DNA from: Clostridia bacterium
Lineage (GTDB): Bacteria; Bacillota; Clostridia; Christensenellales; Borkfalkiaceae
Length of the DNA stretch: 48,924 nt
Assembly: GCA_900766495.1 (NCBI GenBank)
Contig: CAAFVM010000022.1
Span: forward strand, 1 to 48,924
Direction of reading: 5' to 3'
Under the pieces are notes generated by a model that was given only the letters and a program-made list of their open reading frames with translations, did not search any database and had not been told where the DNA came from. The position numbers and the translations under genes were made by a program. Below are positions 24,883-33,191 of the stretch, piece by piece; within the stretch, counting starts at the first letter, position 1, and every line of letters begins with the position of its first letter.

Positions 24883-25902
24883 ATGAAAAAATTAAGGGTG
24901 GCGGTAATAGGTTGCGGCAGAATTTCGGTTATGCACCTGGTGCCTGCGGCGGCTTCCGAATACGCCGAGCTTGTTGCTTGTTGCGACGTAAAGCCCGAGT
25001 GCGCCGAGAAAGTCGCCGAAAAATACAAGATTAAAGCGTATACCGATTATCGCGAAATGCTCGATAAAGAAAAGCTCGACGCGGTGCATATATGTTTGCC
25101 GCATTATCTGCACGTTCCGGTAAGCGTTTACGCGTTTGAACGCGGGGTTAACGTTTTAAGCGAAAAACCTATGGCGATAAACTACGACGACGCGGTTTTT
25201 GCGGTGGAAAAAGCGAAAGAGGCGAACAAACTTTACGGGGTTATATTCCAGTGCCGCTATAACAATTCGGCAAGGCTTGTTAAAAACGCGGTAGAAAGCG
25301 GTAAGCTCGGCAAAATTTTGTCGGTTTCTTCGGTTCTTACCTGGTCGCGCCCCGATGAATATTATGCCGAAAGCGACTGGAAAGGAACCTGGGACAAAGA
25401 GGGCGGCGGCGTGGTTATCGACCAAGCCATACATTCCATAGATTTAGTAAACTGGATTGTGAACAGCGAGGTTTCGGGCGTTTCCTGCTCAATGGCTAAC
25501 CGCGGGCATTCTCTTGTAAAAGTAGAAGACAGCGCCGAGGGTCTTATAACCTATAAAAACGGAGTGAAATACGGCTTTTATTGCATGAACAACTACGCCT
25601 GCGACGAACCTATTCAGATAAAACTGTGTTGCGAAAAGGGTAAAGCGGTTTTCGGTTACGACGATGCGGTTATCGAATATTATAACGGTGAAAAGGAAAC
25701 TGCATCGCAGGAAATCAGCGACGAGGTTTACGAGGGAGGCAAGGATTACTGGGGCTTTCAGCATAAAAAGCAGATCGAACAGTTTTACAGGGCGTGCCTT
25801 AATAAAGAACCTTTAAAAATGAGCGGCGAAGAAGCTTTGAAAACTCATAAACTTATTTGCGATATTTACGGCGCGGGTAAAAAGTTCCTGAACGTAAAAT
25901 AA
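24883..25902 (+). CDS. Gfo/Idh/MocA family oxidoreductase
   Basis: A 339-residue NAD(P)-dependent dehydrogenase of the Gfo/Idh/MocA family. The N-terminal Rossmann motif VAVIGCGRISVMH (about 5-17), the catalytic-region Lys in LSEKPMA (about 94-100) and the C-terminal GGGVVIDQAIHSIDLVNW signature are present. The family oxidises or reduces sugars, inositols and glycosides. Start follows CGGAGGC. First gene of a three-gene cluster. Confidence 0.9.
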   Translation: MKKLRVAVIGCGRISVMHLVPAAASEYAELVACCDVKPECAEKVAEKYKIKAYTDYREMLDKEKLDAVHICLPHYLHVPVSVYAFERGVNVLSEKPMAINYDDAVFAVEKAKEANKLYGVIFQCRYNNSARLVKNAVESGKLGKILSVSSVLTWSRPDEYYAESDWKGTWDKEGGGVVIDQAIHSIDLVNWIVNSEVSGVSCSMANRGHSLVKVEDSAEGLITYKNGVKYGFYCMNNYACDEPIQIKLCCEKGKAVFGYDDAVIEYYNGEKETASQEISDEVYEGGKDYWGFQHKKQIEQFYRACLNKEPLKMSGEEALKTHKLICDIYGAGKKFLNVK

Positions 25903-26034
25903 ATTTACCGGACAAGAGTAATAAGAACCACGCTCAAACGAGCGAAAACTCAAAGTTTTAATAAAGAAAACAAAGCGGCGAACATGTAAGAAAAGCCGCG
26001 ATTAAATAAAAAAAAAAAGGAAAAAGTTAAAAAT

Positions 26035-26853
26035 ATGGAAATAGGAGTAATTGTAGCAATCGAAGGAGATATCGACGAGAAGATTAAAGCCGTTCACGAA
26101 TACGGAATGAAAAGTTGCCAGCTCAACTGCTGGAAAACGGAGCTTTTCACCGACGAAAAAGCCGCCGAAGTAAATGCTGCGTGCGAAAAATACGGGGTAA
26201 AAGTTTCGGCTCTCTGGGCGGGGTGGTCTGGCCCCGCGGAGTGGAATTTTGTAAACGGTTACCATACTTTGGGACTTGTTCCCATAGCTTACCGCGAGCA
26301 AAGAATTAAAGACCTTAAAGCGGGCAGCGATTTCGCCAAGAAAATAGGCACTACCGACGTTGCCACGCACATGGGATTTTTGCCCGAAAACTGCAAAACC
26401 GACGAATACGCGCAGGTGGTTGAGGCGATTAAAGAAGTTGCCGAATATTGCAAGCAGAACGGGCAGTATCTGCTTTTTGAAACAGGGCAGGAAACCCCCA
26501 TTACCTTAAAGCGCACAATCGAAAAGGTGGGAACAGGCAACCTCGGAATAAACCTCGACCCCGCGAATCTTCTTCTTTACGGCAAGGCTAACCCCTGCGA
26601 CGCCGTTGACGTTTTCGGCGAATACGTAAGAAACGTACACGCAAAAGACGGCGAATATCCGACTAACGGCGAGTTTTTGGGCGAGGAAAAGCGCATAGGC
26701 GACGGCAGAGTTAATTTCCCGCTGCTTATTGAAAGGCTTAAAGCCAAAGGTTACGACGGACCGCTTACGATCGAGCGCGAAATAAGCGGCGATCAGCAGG
26801 TAAAAGACATAATTTATGCAAAGAAATTTTTGGAGGACATAATCAATGGATAA
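26035..26853 (+). CDS. Sugar phosphate isomerase/epimerase-type TIM barrel
   Basis: A 272-residue AP-endonuclease-2-like TIM barrel. Metal-binding residues expected for the family are in FETGQETP (Glu, about 144-151), NLDPANLLL (Asp, about 178), VRNVHAKDG (His, about 201) and LTIEREIS (Glu). Members isomerise or epimerise sugars, inososes or keto-glycosides. Its stop overlaps the start of the following Gfo/Idh gene by 8 nt, so the two are translationally coupled. Confidence 0.87.
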   Translation: MEIGVIVAIEGDIDEKIKAVHEYGMKSCQLNCWKTELFTDEKAAEVNAACEKYGVKVSALWAGWSGPAEWNFVNGYHTLGLVPIAYREQRIKDLKAGSDFAKKIGTTDVATHMGFLPENCKTDEYAQVVEAIKEVAEYCKQNGQYLLFETGQETPITLKRTIEKVGTGNLGINLDPANLLLYGKANPCDAVDVFGEYVRNVHAKDGEYPTNGEFLGEEKRIGDGRVNFPLLIERLKAKGYDGPLTIEREISGDQQVKDIIYAKKFLEDIING

Positions 26854-27820
26854 GGTAAGGGTAGGTCTTATAGGAATAGGAGGAATGGGCGGTTGCCATT
26901 ATTCCTGTTACGAGGAAATCGAAAACGCCGAACTCATTGCGGTTTGCGACGTGCGCGGCGATATGGCTCGTGAAAAAACTGCGGGTAAAAACGTTAAAGT
27001 TTACGAAGATTTAGATGAAATGTTAAATATCGAAAAGCTCGATATGGTCGATATCTGCACGCCCAGCTATCTGCATGCCGATATGGCTGTAAAGTGCCTT
27101 GAAAAAGGGCTTAACGTGCTTTGCGAAAAGCCTATGACGCTTACCGTAGCCGACGCCGAGCGCGTTTTGAAAGCCGCCGAGAAAAGCGGTAAAAAGTTTA
27201 TGGTCGCGCACGTGGTTCGCTTTATGGCGCCTTATATGTATTTGAAAAACGTTATAGAAAGCAAACGTTTCGGCGAACTTGTAAACCTTTCACTTAAAAG
27301 AATTTCGTCTATTCCCACCTGGAGCTGGCAAGACTGGATGCGCAACGAAAAACTGAGCGGCGGCGTTTGTCTGGACCTTTCGGTACACGACCTCGATTTC
27401 GCACAGTCGGTGCTTGGGATGCCCGAAGATTTTTCGGCTGTGTTGCGCCCCATAAAAGACAACAGCAGTTTTGTTCGTTCCGAGCTTAACTACGGTAAAT
27501 TTGCCGTTTCGTGCGAGGGAACCTGGTATAACGCCGACATTCCTTTCAGCGCCGAATTTCTTGCCGTGTTCGATAACGGTTACGTGAAAAGCGAGGGCGG
27601 CAGGTTTATTGTAAACGGCGAAGAGGTTTCGCTTTCCGAAAACAAATTCGCCCCCGTAGAGGGTATGAATATTTCGGGCGACAACGGGTATTCGGAAGAA
27701 ATAAAATATTTCGTAAACTGCGTTATAAACGATAAACCGATAGAATACGTCAAGCCCGCAAGTTCGGCTGCAAGCGTGGCTCTCGCGTGCGATATAATAA
27801 GTCAAGCCGAAATTATTTGA
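26846..27820 (+). CDS. Gfo/Idh/MocA family oxidoreductase (second)
   Basis: A 324-residue dehydrogenase with VGLIGIGGMGGCH (about 5-17) as nucleotide motif, CEKPMTLT (Lys) and GGVCLDLSVHDLDFAQSVLG as C-terminal signature. It is only distantly similar to the first. With the TIM barrel between them, an oxidation, isomerisation, reduction sequence on a sugar or cyclitol is plausible but the substrate is not evident. No transporter is encoded next to it. Confidence 0.9.
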   Translation: MDKVRVGLIGIGGMGGCHYSCYEEIENAELIAVCDVRGDMAREKTAGKNVKVYEDLDEMLNIEKLDMVDICTPSYLHADMAVKCLEKGLNVLCEKPMTLTVADAERVLKAAEKSGKKFMVAHVVRFMAPYMYLKNVIESKRFGELVNLSLKRISSIPTWSWQDWMRNEKLSGGVCLDLSVHDLDFAQSVLGMPEDFSAVLRPIKDNSSFVRSELNYGKFAVSCEGTWYNADIPFSAEFLAVFDNGYVKSEGGRFIVNGEEVSLSENKFAPVEGMNISGDNGYSEEIKYFVNCVINDKPIEYVKPASSAASVALACDIISQAEII

Positions 27821-27842
27821 CTTGAATAAATTCAAACGAAAA

Positions 27843-27870
27843 TGCCGTTTATGAACATATAGGCGGACTT
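27843..27870 (-). repeat. Conserved-loop element, degenerate copy
   Basis: On the minus strand CCGCCTATATGTTCATAAAC followed by GGCA, close to copy 3 at 20689 (CCGCCTATATGTTGATTAAC then GGCA). The inner TATG/CATA pairing is kept. Confidence 0.6.
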
Positions 27871-27888
27871 TTAATAATAAAAATACAA

Positions 27889-27918
27889 AAACCGAAGCGT
27901 TTTCCGCTTCGGTTTTTT
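27889..27918. terminator. Terminator between convergent genes
   Basis: AACCGAAGCG pairs with CGCTTCGGTT, followed by TTTT on plus and preceded by AAAA, so it works in both directions. Confidence 0.85.
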
Positions 27919-27940
27919 ATATGCTTTTTATTTTATATAA

Positions 27941-28834
27941 TTAGTAATTTAATTCTTTAAGTACTTTTTCAAAAGCTTTGGCGGCAATCGAAAGCGAGGA
28001 TTCGTTGCGTTTTATAAGGCAAACCTCGCGCGGGGGCATGGGCTTTTCGGTTTCGAGCATATAAACCTCTCCGTCGCGTATTTCTTTTTCGGCGAACGAT
28101 TGCGGGATAAAGCCTATGCCGAGATTGTTTTTTACTATGGGCAAAATCTGATTCGACGTTGAAACTTCTATGTCGGGAGTGAAAACAAGCCCCTCTTTTC
28201 TGAAAATTCCGCTGTAATATTCGTATGTTTTGGTGGTTTTGTTAAGGCTTATAACGCAATGTTTGTTAAGCTCTTCGAAACTGACTTTCTCGTTTGTAAG
28301 GTATTTATAGCGTTCGCCGCAGACAACTACGTCCTGAAACTTTTTTATAGGTACGGTTTTCAACGTTTTATCGGGCGAAAACGGAGTGGCTATAAGCGCG
28401 AAGTCCACCGCCTGATTTTTTACCGCGCTTATCGCCTGAACGTTGGTTAAGTTTATAAGGCTGAACTTAATTTTAGGGTATAGCGCGTGGTAACGCACCA
28501 GCCCGGCAAGCAAAACCTCGTGCAGGGCGGTTTCCGATACGCCTATACGCACGATTCCCTCGTCAAGCCCGTTATAAAGCGAAAGTTCTTCTTCCGCCGC
28601 CGTCAGCTGTTCGTATGCAATCGATACTCTGCGGTAAAGCTTTTCACCCTCGGGCGTAAGAGTTACTCCTTTGTTCGAGCGGGTGAAAAGCACGCACCCC
28701 AAATCGCGTTCGAGGTTTTTTATAGCGCGGGTAACGTTGGGTTGTTCGGAATAAAGCGCTTCGGCGGCGGCTGTTATATTGCCGTGTTTCGCCACGAAAT
28801 AAAATATTTTATAACTTTCGAAATTAATGTTCAT
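27941..28834 (-). CDS. LysR family transcriptional regulator
   Basis: A 297-residue regulator. The N-terminal HTH (FYFVAKHGNITAAAEALYSEQPNVTRAIKNLERDLGCVLFTRSNKGVTLTPEG) is a standard LysR motif; the remainder is the periplasmic-binding-like effector domain. It is divergent from the YoaK-ATP synthase operon, and LysR proteins often regulate the divergent gene, so YoaK is a candidate target. AGGGAG lies upstream of the ATG. Confidence 0.92.
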   Translation of the reverse strand: MNINFESYKIFYFVAKHGNITAAAEALYSEQPNVTRAIKNLERDLGCVLFTRSNKGVTLTPEGEKLYRRVSIAYEQLTAAEEELSLYNGLDEGIVRIGVSETALHEVLLAGLVRYHALYPKIKFSLINLTNVQAISAVKNQAVDFALIATPFSPDKTLKTVPIKKFQDVVVCGERYKYLTNEKVSFEELNKHCVISLNKTTKTYEYYSGIFRKEGLVFTPDIEVSTSNQILPIVKNNLGIGFIPQSFAEKEIRDGEVYMLETEKPMPPREVCLIKRNESSLSIAAKAFEKVLKELNY

Positions 28835-28886
28835 TTTTCTCCCTCCGCTATATAAAATTTATATTTACGGCATTCTGAATATATAT

Positions 28887-28915
28887 TTTACAGATATTTA
28901 CGAAAGCATTATAAT
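28887..28915 (+). promoter_or_regulatory. Promoter for yoaK-atp operon
   Basis: TTTACA, 17-bp spacer, TATAAT, 31 bp before the chosen start. The 50 bp upstream to the LysR gene could hold LysR sites but no clear T-N11-A palindrome was recognised. Confidence 0.7.
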
Positions 28916-28946
28916 GTATTCCGCAAAAGATGTCAAGGAAGTTTTT

Positions 28947-29669
28947 ATGAGAAAGAGCAAAAATGAAATTTCGCAGTCGATGCCGATGCTTATATTTATA
29001 ATATTGTCGGGCGGGCTGCAAGACGCTTATTCGTTTTTTTGCCGCGACGGAGTGTTTGCCAACGCTCAAACCGGCAACGTAGTGTTTTTAAGCGTTAATA
29101 TCGTAAACGGCGATTTTGCGGGGGTAATAAAATACCTTGTTCCGCTCGCTTTTTTTGTTTTGGGCGCAATACTTGCGAAAACGCTTTTCTTCGTTTTTGA
29201 AAAACGCAAGGTCGTTTTTTGGAAACAGTTGGTTTTGTTTATAGAATCCGCCGCGCTTTTGGGCGTTGCGTTTATGCCGCAAAGCATGAATTTATACGCA
29301 AACGCGCTTACGTCGTTCGCCTGCGCTATGCAGGTTTTGGCGTTCGACCAGATTTACGGCAACGATTTCGCCAGCACTATGTGCATAGGCAATATGGTTA
29401 AGGCTTCCGCTTCGCTGGTAACGGCTATAGCAAAAAAGGATAAAGCCGTGGCGAAAAGGTTCGGTTTATATATAGCCGTCGTGGCTATATTCGCGGTGGG
29501 CGCGGGCGCAGGGTATTTGTTGCAACGCGCGTTCGGAAATTACGCAATCGCATTTTCGGCGGGGCTTACTTTTATAGCTTCGCTCGCGTTTATAGGTAAA
29601 GAAAACAAGAAAAACGGAGAAGCCGCGGAAACTGCGGTTTCAGCCGATAATAACGAGGATAAAGTATGA
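28947..29669 (+). CDS. YoaK/DUF1275 family membrane protein
   Basis: A 240-residue protein with about six membrane segments. The N-terminal GGLQDAYSFFCRDGVFANAQTGNVVFL (about 21-47) and FASTMCIGNMVK are typical of DUF1275. The start at 28947 follows AAGGAAG; an upstream frame to 28827 crosses the promoter. Its stop overlaps atpB (ATGA), so it belongs to the ATP synthase operon, in the place where atpI often stands. Function of the family is unknown. Confidence 0.87.
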   Translation: MRKSKNEISQSMPMLIFIILSGGLQDAYSFFCRDGVFANAQTGNVVFLSVNIVNGDFAGVIKYLVPLAFFVLGAILAKTLFFVFEKRKVVFWKQLVLFIESAALLGVAFMPQSMNLYANALTSFACAMQVLAFDQIYGNDFASTMCIGNMVKASASLVTAIAKKDKAVAKRFGLYIAVVAIFAVGAGAGYLLQRAFGNYAIAFSAGLTFIASLAFIGKENKKNGEAAETAVSADNNEDKV

Positions 29670-30511
29670 AAAAGAAAAAAATAATAGTGCTTTCGGTTTC
29701 GCTTGTAATCATAGCGCTGTTGCTTGCGGGGATATTCCTTATTCCTCCGCTTGACAACGACGAGAGTATAAACGAAGCCATGCGCGACGAAGTTCTGCAC
29801 GAGGTGAACAAAATAAGCCTTTTCGGGTTAGAAGTGAACCCGGGGCTTATTTCGGCGTTTACGGTTACGGGCGTGCTGTTCGTGTTCTCTCTTATAGTAA
29901 GAATTTTCGTTATACCGAGGTTTTCTTACGTGCCTAAAAAGTTTCAGTTGATTTTGGAAACGGCTGTCGGCACGTTCGACGATATGGCGAAAGGTTCAAG
30001 CCCCGCGCGCAACAAATTTTTGGGCGCTTATATATTCACCGCGGCGGCTTACATTTTTGTGGGAACGCTGTTCGAGCTTTTGGGCTTGCAGGCGGTAACC
30101 ACGCTGAACCGTTCGGTTGCTTTGCCCGCTCCGCTTGCCGATATAAACGGCGCCATAACGATGGGGTGCGTTTCGTATTTGGTGATTTTGGGCGGCGGAA
30201 TTATTTCCAACGGCATTAAGGGCGCGGGTAAAACCCTTAAAGATTTCTCGCTTCCCATTTCTATGAGTTTCAGATTGTTCGGCGCGTTGCTTTCGGGCGC
30301 GCTGGTAACCGAACTCGTTTATTATTTCTCGGCGTTGTCGTTCGTTTTGCCTGTAGTGGTGGGCGTAATGTTCACTTTGTTGCACGCGCTTATTCAGGCT
30401 TACGTTTTAACAATGCTCACGTCGCTGTTCTACGGCGAAGTGTCGGAAAAAAGTTTAAAGAAAAATAAAAAAGTTATAAAAAATAAAAAAGAGGTAGTTA
30501 AAAATGTTTAA
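29666..30511 (+). CDS. atpB: ATP synthase F0 subunit a
   Basis: A 281-residue membrane subunit that forms the ion half-channels with the c-ring. The essential Arg is in SFRLFGALLSG (R203), and LLHALIQAYVLTMLT is the last conserved helix. Five to six membrane segments. The C-terminal tail is lysine-rich (KSLKKNKKVIKNKKEVVKNV), longer than usual. It overlaps yoaK by 4 nt and atpE by 8 nt. Confidence 0.93.
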   Translation: MKKKKIIVLSVSLVIIALLLAGIFLIPPLDNDESINEAMRDEVLHEVNKISLFGLEVNPGLISAFTVTGVLFVFSLIVRIFVIPRFSYVPKKFQLILETAVGTFDDMAKGSSPARNKFLGAYIFTAAAYIFVGTLFELLGLQAVTTLNRSVALPAPLADINGAITMGCVSYLVILGGGIISNGIKGAGKTLKDFSLPISMSFRLFGALLSGALVTELVYYFSALSFVLPVVVGVMFTLLHALIQAYVLTMLTSLFYGEVSEKSLKKNKKVIKNKKEVVKNV

Positions 30512-30920
30512 ATCGGTTAAACGTGTTTTGGTTTTGGCTTTTGCTATGGCTTTCGTGTTTATAGCCGCGGTTCCCGCGGTTTGCGCTTCGGTTAAAGCCG
30601 AAGAGGTTTCGGCGGGAACGCAGATAGTGCAAACTGCCGACGTTCAGGCGGAGGAAGCGGGCGGCGGTTCGACGACGGAAACCGCGCAGGACGACGCAAA
30701 GGGCAGTAAAGCGATAGCCGCCGCTCTTGCCGTAGGACTTGCCGCCGCGCTCGGCGCGCTCGCAATGGGCATAGCCATAGCCAAATCGAACGAAGCGATA
30801 GCCCGTCAGCCCGAAGCGACTTCGCAGATAAAATCGGGACTTATGCTCGGGCTGGTGTTTATAGAAACCGCAATCATTTACGCGTTGATAGTAGCTATTC
30901 TGGTTATATTCGTGCTGTAA
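30504..30920 (+). CDS. atpE: ATP synthase F0 subunit c with signal-like extension
   Basis: A 138-residue c subunit, about 60 longer than usual (70-90). Residues 1-29 are a signal-peptide-like segment (positively charged, hydrophobic core, VCAS near 26-29), 30-67 are Ala/Glu/Gly-rich and polar, then come the two helices: 69-95 and 110-137 with loop ARQPE (100-104). The ion-binding carboxylate is E121, with T122 and Y126 as in sodium-type rings, but the first-helix Gln of that motif is a Met. Coupling ion is undecided. Confidence 0.9.
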   Translation: MFKSVKRVLVLAFAMAFVFIAAVPAVCASVKAEEVSAGTQIVQTADVQAEEAGGGSTTETAQDDAKGSKAIAAALAVGLAAALGALAMGIAIAKSNEAIARQPEATSQIKSGLMLGLVFIETAIIYALIVAILVIFVL

Positions 30921-30957
30921 AGCGCCGCGAAAAAGTTTGTAAAGGTGAAAAGTAATT

Positions 30958-31452
30958 ATGTATTATAATCTTTTAAGCAATATACCGCTGAATATAGACT
31001 GGCGGCAGATACTTCTGCATTTGCTTAACCTCGTAATACTGTTTTTGATTTTATATTTTTTGCTGTATAACCCCGTGAAGAAATTTATGGAAAAACGCAA
31101 AAAGTATTATGAAGAACAGGACGAGAAAAGCAAAAAAACTCTTGCCGAAGCCGAAAGCGAAAAGGCTAAATATCAAGAACTTTTAACTAACGCCGACGAA
31201 GAAATAGCCGGTAAAAAACGCGCCGCAATAGCCGACGCTCGCGCCGAAAGCGAAAGAATAATAAAGTCCGCCGAAGCCGAGTCGTCCGAAATTTTAAAGA
31301 AAGCGGGCGAAAAAGCCGACGAAATAAAAAAATGCGCCGAAGAAAGCGCGAAAGACGGGCTTTCGGACGTTATAGCGCAGGCGGCGGAAGAAAAGATAGC
31401 CAAGGCTTGCACGGTAGACGGATTTTTAGCGGAGAACGATAGTAAAAAATGA
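30958..31452 (+). CDS. atpF: ATP synthase F0 subunit b
   Basis: A 164-residue peripheral-stalk subunit: one membrane segment (about 18-40) then a long Lys/Glu/Ala coiled coil to the C-terminus. Normal length. Followed directly by atpA with 4-bp overlap (ATGA); the usual atpH gene between atpF and atpA is missing. Confidence 0.92.
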   Translation: MYYNLLSNIPLNIDWRQILLHLLNLVILFLILYFLLYNPVKKFMEKRKKYYEEQDEKSKKTLAEAESEKAKYQELLTNADEEIAGKKRAAIADARAESERIIKSAEAESSEILKKAGEKADEIKKCAEESAKDGLSDVIAQAAEEKIAKACTVDGFLAENDSKK

Positions 31453-33191
31453 GCGACGATAAAATAATCGGCGAGTTTTTAGCCGCGAAACAACCTACCG
31501 CGGATGAAAAAGCAAAGCTTGCCGCATTTTTACAAAAACAAACAAATCGCCCCGCCGAAATAGTATGGGTTAAAGACGAATCCGTTAAACGCGGATTTAT
31601 TCTTAAAGCCGCGGGCAAGGTTTACGACAATACGCCCGAAAACCTTATACGCAATTTGAAATCTGCGGTAGACGGAGTGGACAAATCGGGCGGCGATTAT
31701 CTTTCTTTGGTTAAAGAAACGGTTAAAAACTGGTCGCCGCGGATAGAACCCGAAGAGGTCGGTTCGGTAGAGGCTGTAGCCGACGGCGTTGCCAAAGTCG
31801 GCGGATTGAGCGGCGTTAAGTACGGCGAAATTTTAACTTTCGAAAGCGGCGAAAAGGGGCTTGCTCTCGATTTAACCGAAAAAGAAACCGGTTGCATTTT
31901 ATTCGACGGCGAAAACGTAGTTTCGGGCGAAAAGGCGTATAAAACGGGAAAGACCGCGGGCATTCCTGTGTCGAACGAAATTATAGGCAGAGTTGTGAAC
32001 GCGCTCGGCGAACCCATAGACGGAAAAGGCGGTTTTTCGGCAGACAAATATATGCCGCTCGAACGCCCCGCGCCCGCCATTATCGACAGAAGCCCCGTAA
32101 ACCAACCTTTGAAAACGGGAATTTTAACAATCGACGCTATGTTCCCCATAGGCAAAGGGCAAAGGGAACTTATAATAGGCGACAGGCAGACGGGCAAAAC
32201 AAGCGTTGCCGTCGACGCGATACTCAACCAGAAAGGTAAAAACGTTATTTGCGTTTATTGCGCGATAGGGCAAAAGGCAAGCACCGTGAAAAGGCTTGTT
32301 AAAACGTTTGAAGAAAGCGGCGCGCTCGATTACACCGCGGTGGTTTTCTCTTCCGCAGCCGATTCGGCTTCGCTGCAATATATAGCTCCGTTTTCGGCGT
32401 GCGCCGTTGCCGAATATTTTATGGACGGCGGGCGCGACGTGCTTGTGGTTTACGACGATTTCAGCAAACACGCCGTGGCTTACAGAACTCTTTCGCTGCT
32501 TTTGGGCAGAAGCCCCGGGCGCGAGGCTTACCCCGGCGACATATTCTATCTGCATTCGCGCCTGCTCGAACGCTCGGCTAAATTAAGCGAGGCTAAAGGC
32601 GGCGGCAGTATGACCGCTTTGCCCATAGTGGAAACGCTCGGCGGCGACATTTCGGCATACATTCCCACAAACGTTATTTCAATAACCGACGGGCAGCTTT
32701 TCCTTGAAAGCGAGTTGTTCTTGTCGGGGCAGCGCCCTGCGGTGAACGTGGGGCTTTCGGTATCGCGCGTGGGCGGAAGCGCGCAGACAAAAGCCATGAA
32801 AAAGGCGGTAGGTTCGTTAAGGCTGGAACTCGCGCAGTATCGCGAAATGAAAACTTTCGCGCAGTTCTCGGGCGACCTCGACGAATCGGTGAAACGGCAA
32901 TTCGCGTTCGGCAAAGCTCTTACCGAAATATTGATTCAACCGCTCGGGCGCCCGTATGAAGAATGGCAGGAAATAGTTATTCTCGCCGTTTCGCTGGCAA
33001 AGATTACCGCGGAAATGAAAACAAGCGAAATACGCCCGTTCTTTAACGACTTTTTGCCGTATTTTCAAGAAAATCACGCCGACGTTATAGCGGCGATAGA
33101 GCGTGAAAAAACTCTTACCGACGACGCATGCGCAGTAATAGTTTCGGAAGCGAAAAAATTCGCGAATAAAGCGGAAGAAGAAAATGTCTGA
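31449..33191 (+). CDS. atpA: ATP synthase F1 subunit alpha with delta-like N-terminal domain
   Basis: A 580-residue subunit, about 75 longer than the normal 500-505. Residues about 17-76 (DEKAKLAAFLQKQ, VKDESVKRGFILKAAGKVYD, NLIRNLKSAV) resemble the C-terminal domain of delta/OSCP. From residue about 85 it is a normal alpha: GDRQTGKT P-loop at 244-251, VSRVGGSAQTKAMKK, and SLLLGRSPGREAYPGD. Since no atpH is found between yoaK and atpC, this fusion may supply delta function. It overlaps atpG by 8 nt. Confidence 0.93.
   Translation: MSDDKIIGEFLAAKQPTADEKAKLAAFLQKQTNRPAEIVWVKDESVKRGFILKAAGKVYDNTPENLIRNLKSAVDGVDKSGGDYLSLVKETVKNWSPRIEPEEVGSVEAVADGVAKVGGLSGVKYGEILTFESGEKGLALDLTEKETGCILFDGENVVSGEKAYKTGKTAGIPVSNEIIGRVVNALGEPIDGKGGFSADKYMPLERPAPAIIDRSPVNQPLKTGILTIDAMFPIGKGQRELIIGDRQTGKTSVAVDAILNQKGKNVICVYCAIGQKASTVKRLVKTFEESGALDYTAVVFSSAADSASLQYIAPFSACAVAEYFMDGGRDVLVVYDDFSKHAVAYRTLSLLLGRSPGREAYPGDIFYLHSRLLERSAKLSEAKGGGSMTALPIVETLGGDISAYIPTNVISITDGQLFLESELFLSGQRPAVNVGLSVSRVGGSAQTKAMKKAVGSLRLELAQYREMKTFAQFSGDLDESVKRQFAFGKALTEILIQPLGRPYEEWQEIVILAVSLAKITAEMKTSEIRPFFNDFLPYFQENHADVIAAIEREKTLTDDACAVIVSEAKKFANKAEEENV

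Noticed and set aside
28827..28946. Extended YoaK N-terminus from 28827
   Set aside because: It overlaps the LysR start and crosses a good promoter; the ATG at 28947 has a ribosome site.
30504..30920. Firm assignment of a sodium-driven ATP synthase
   Set aside because: Glu-Thr and Tyr in the second helix fit, but the first-helix Gln is replaced by Met, so the coupling ion cannot be decided.
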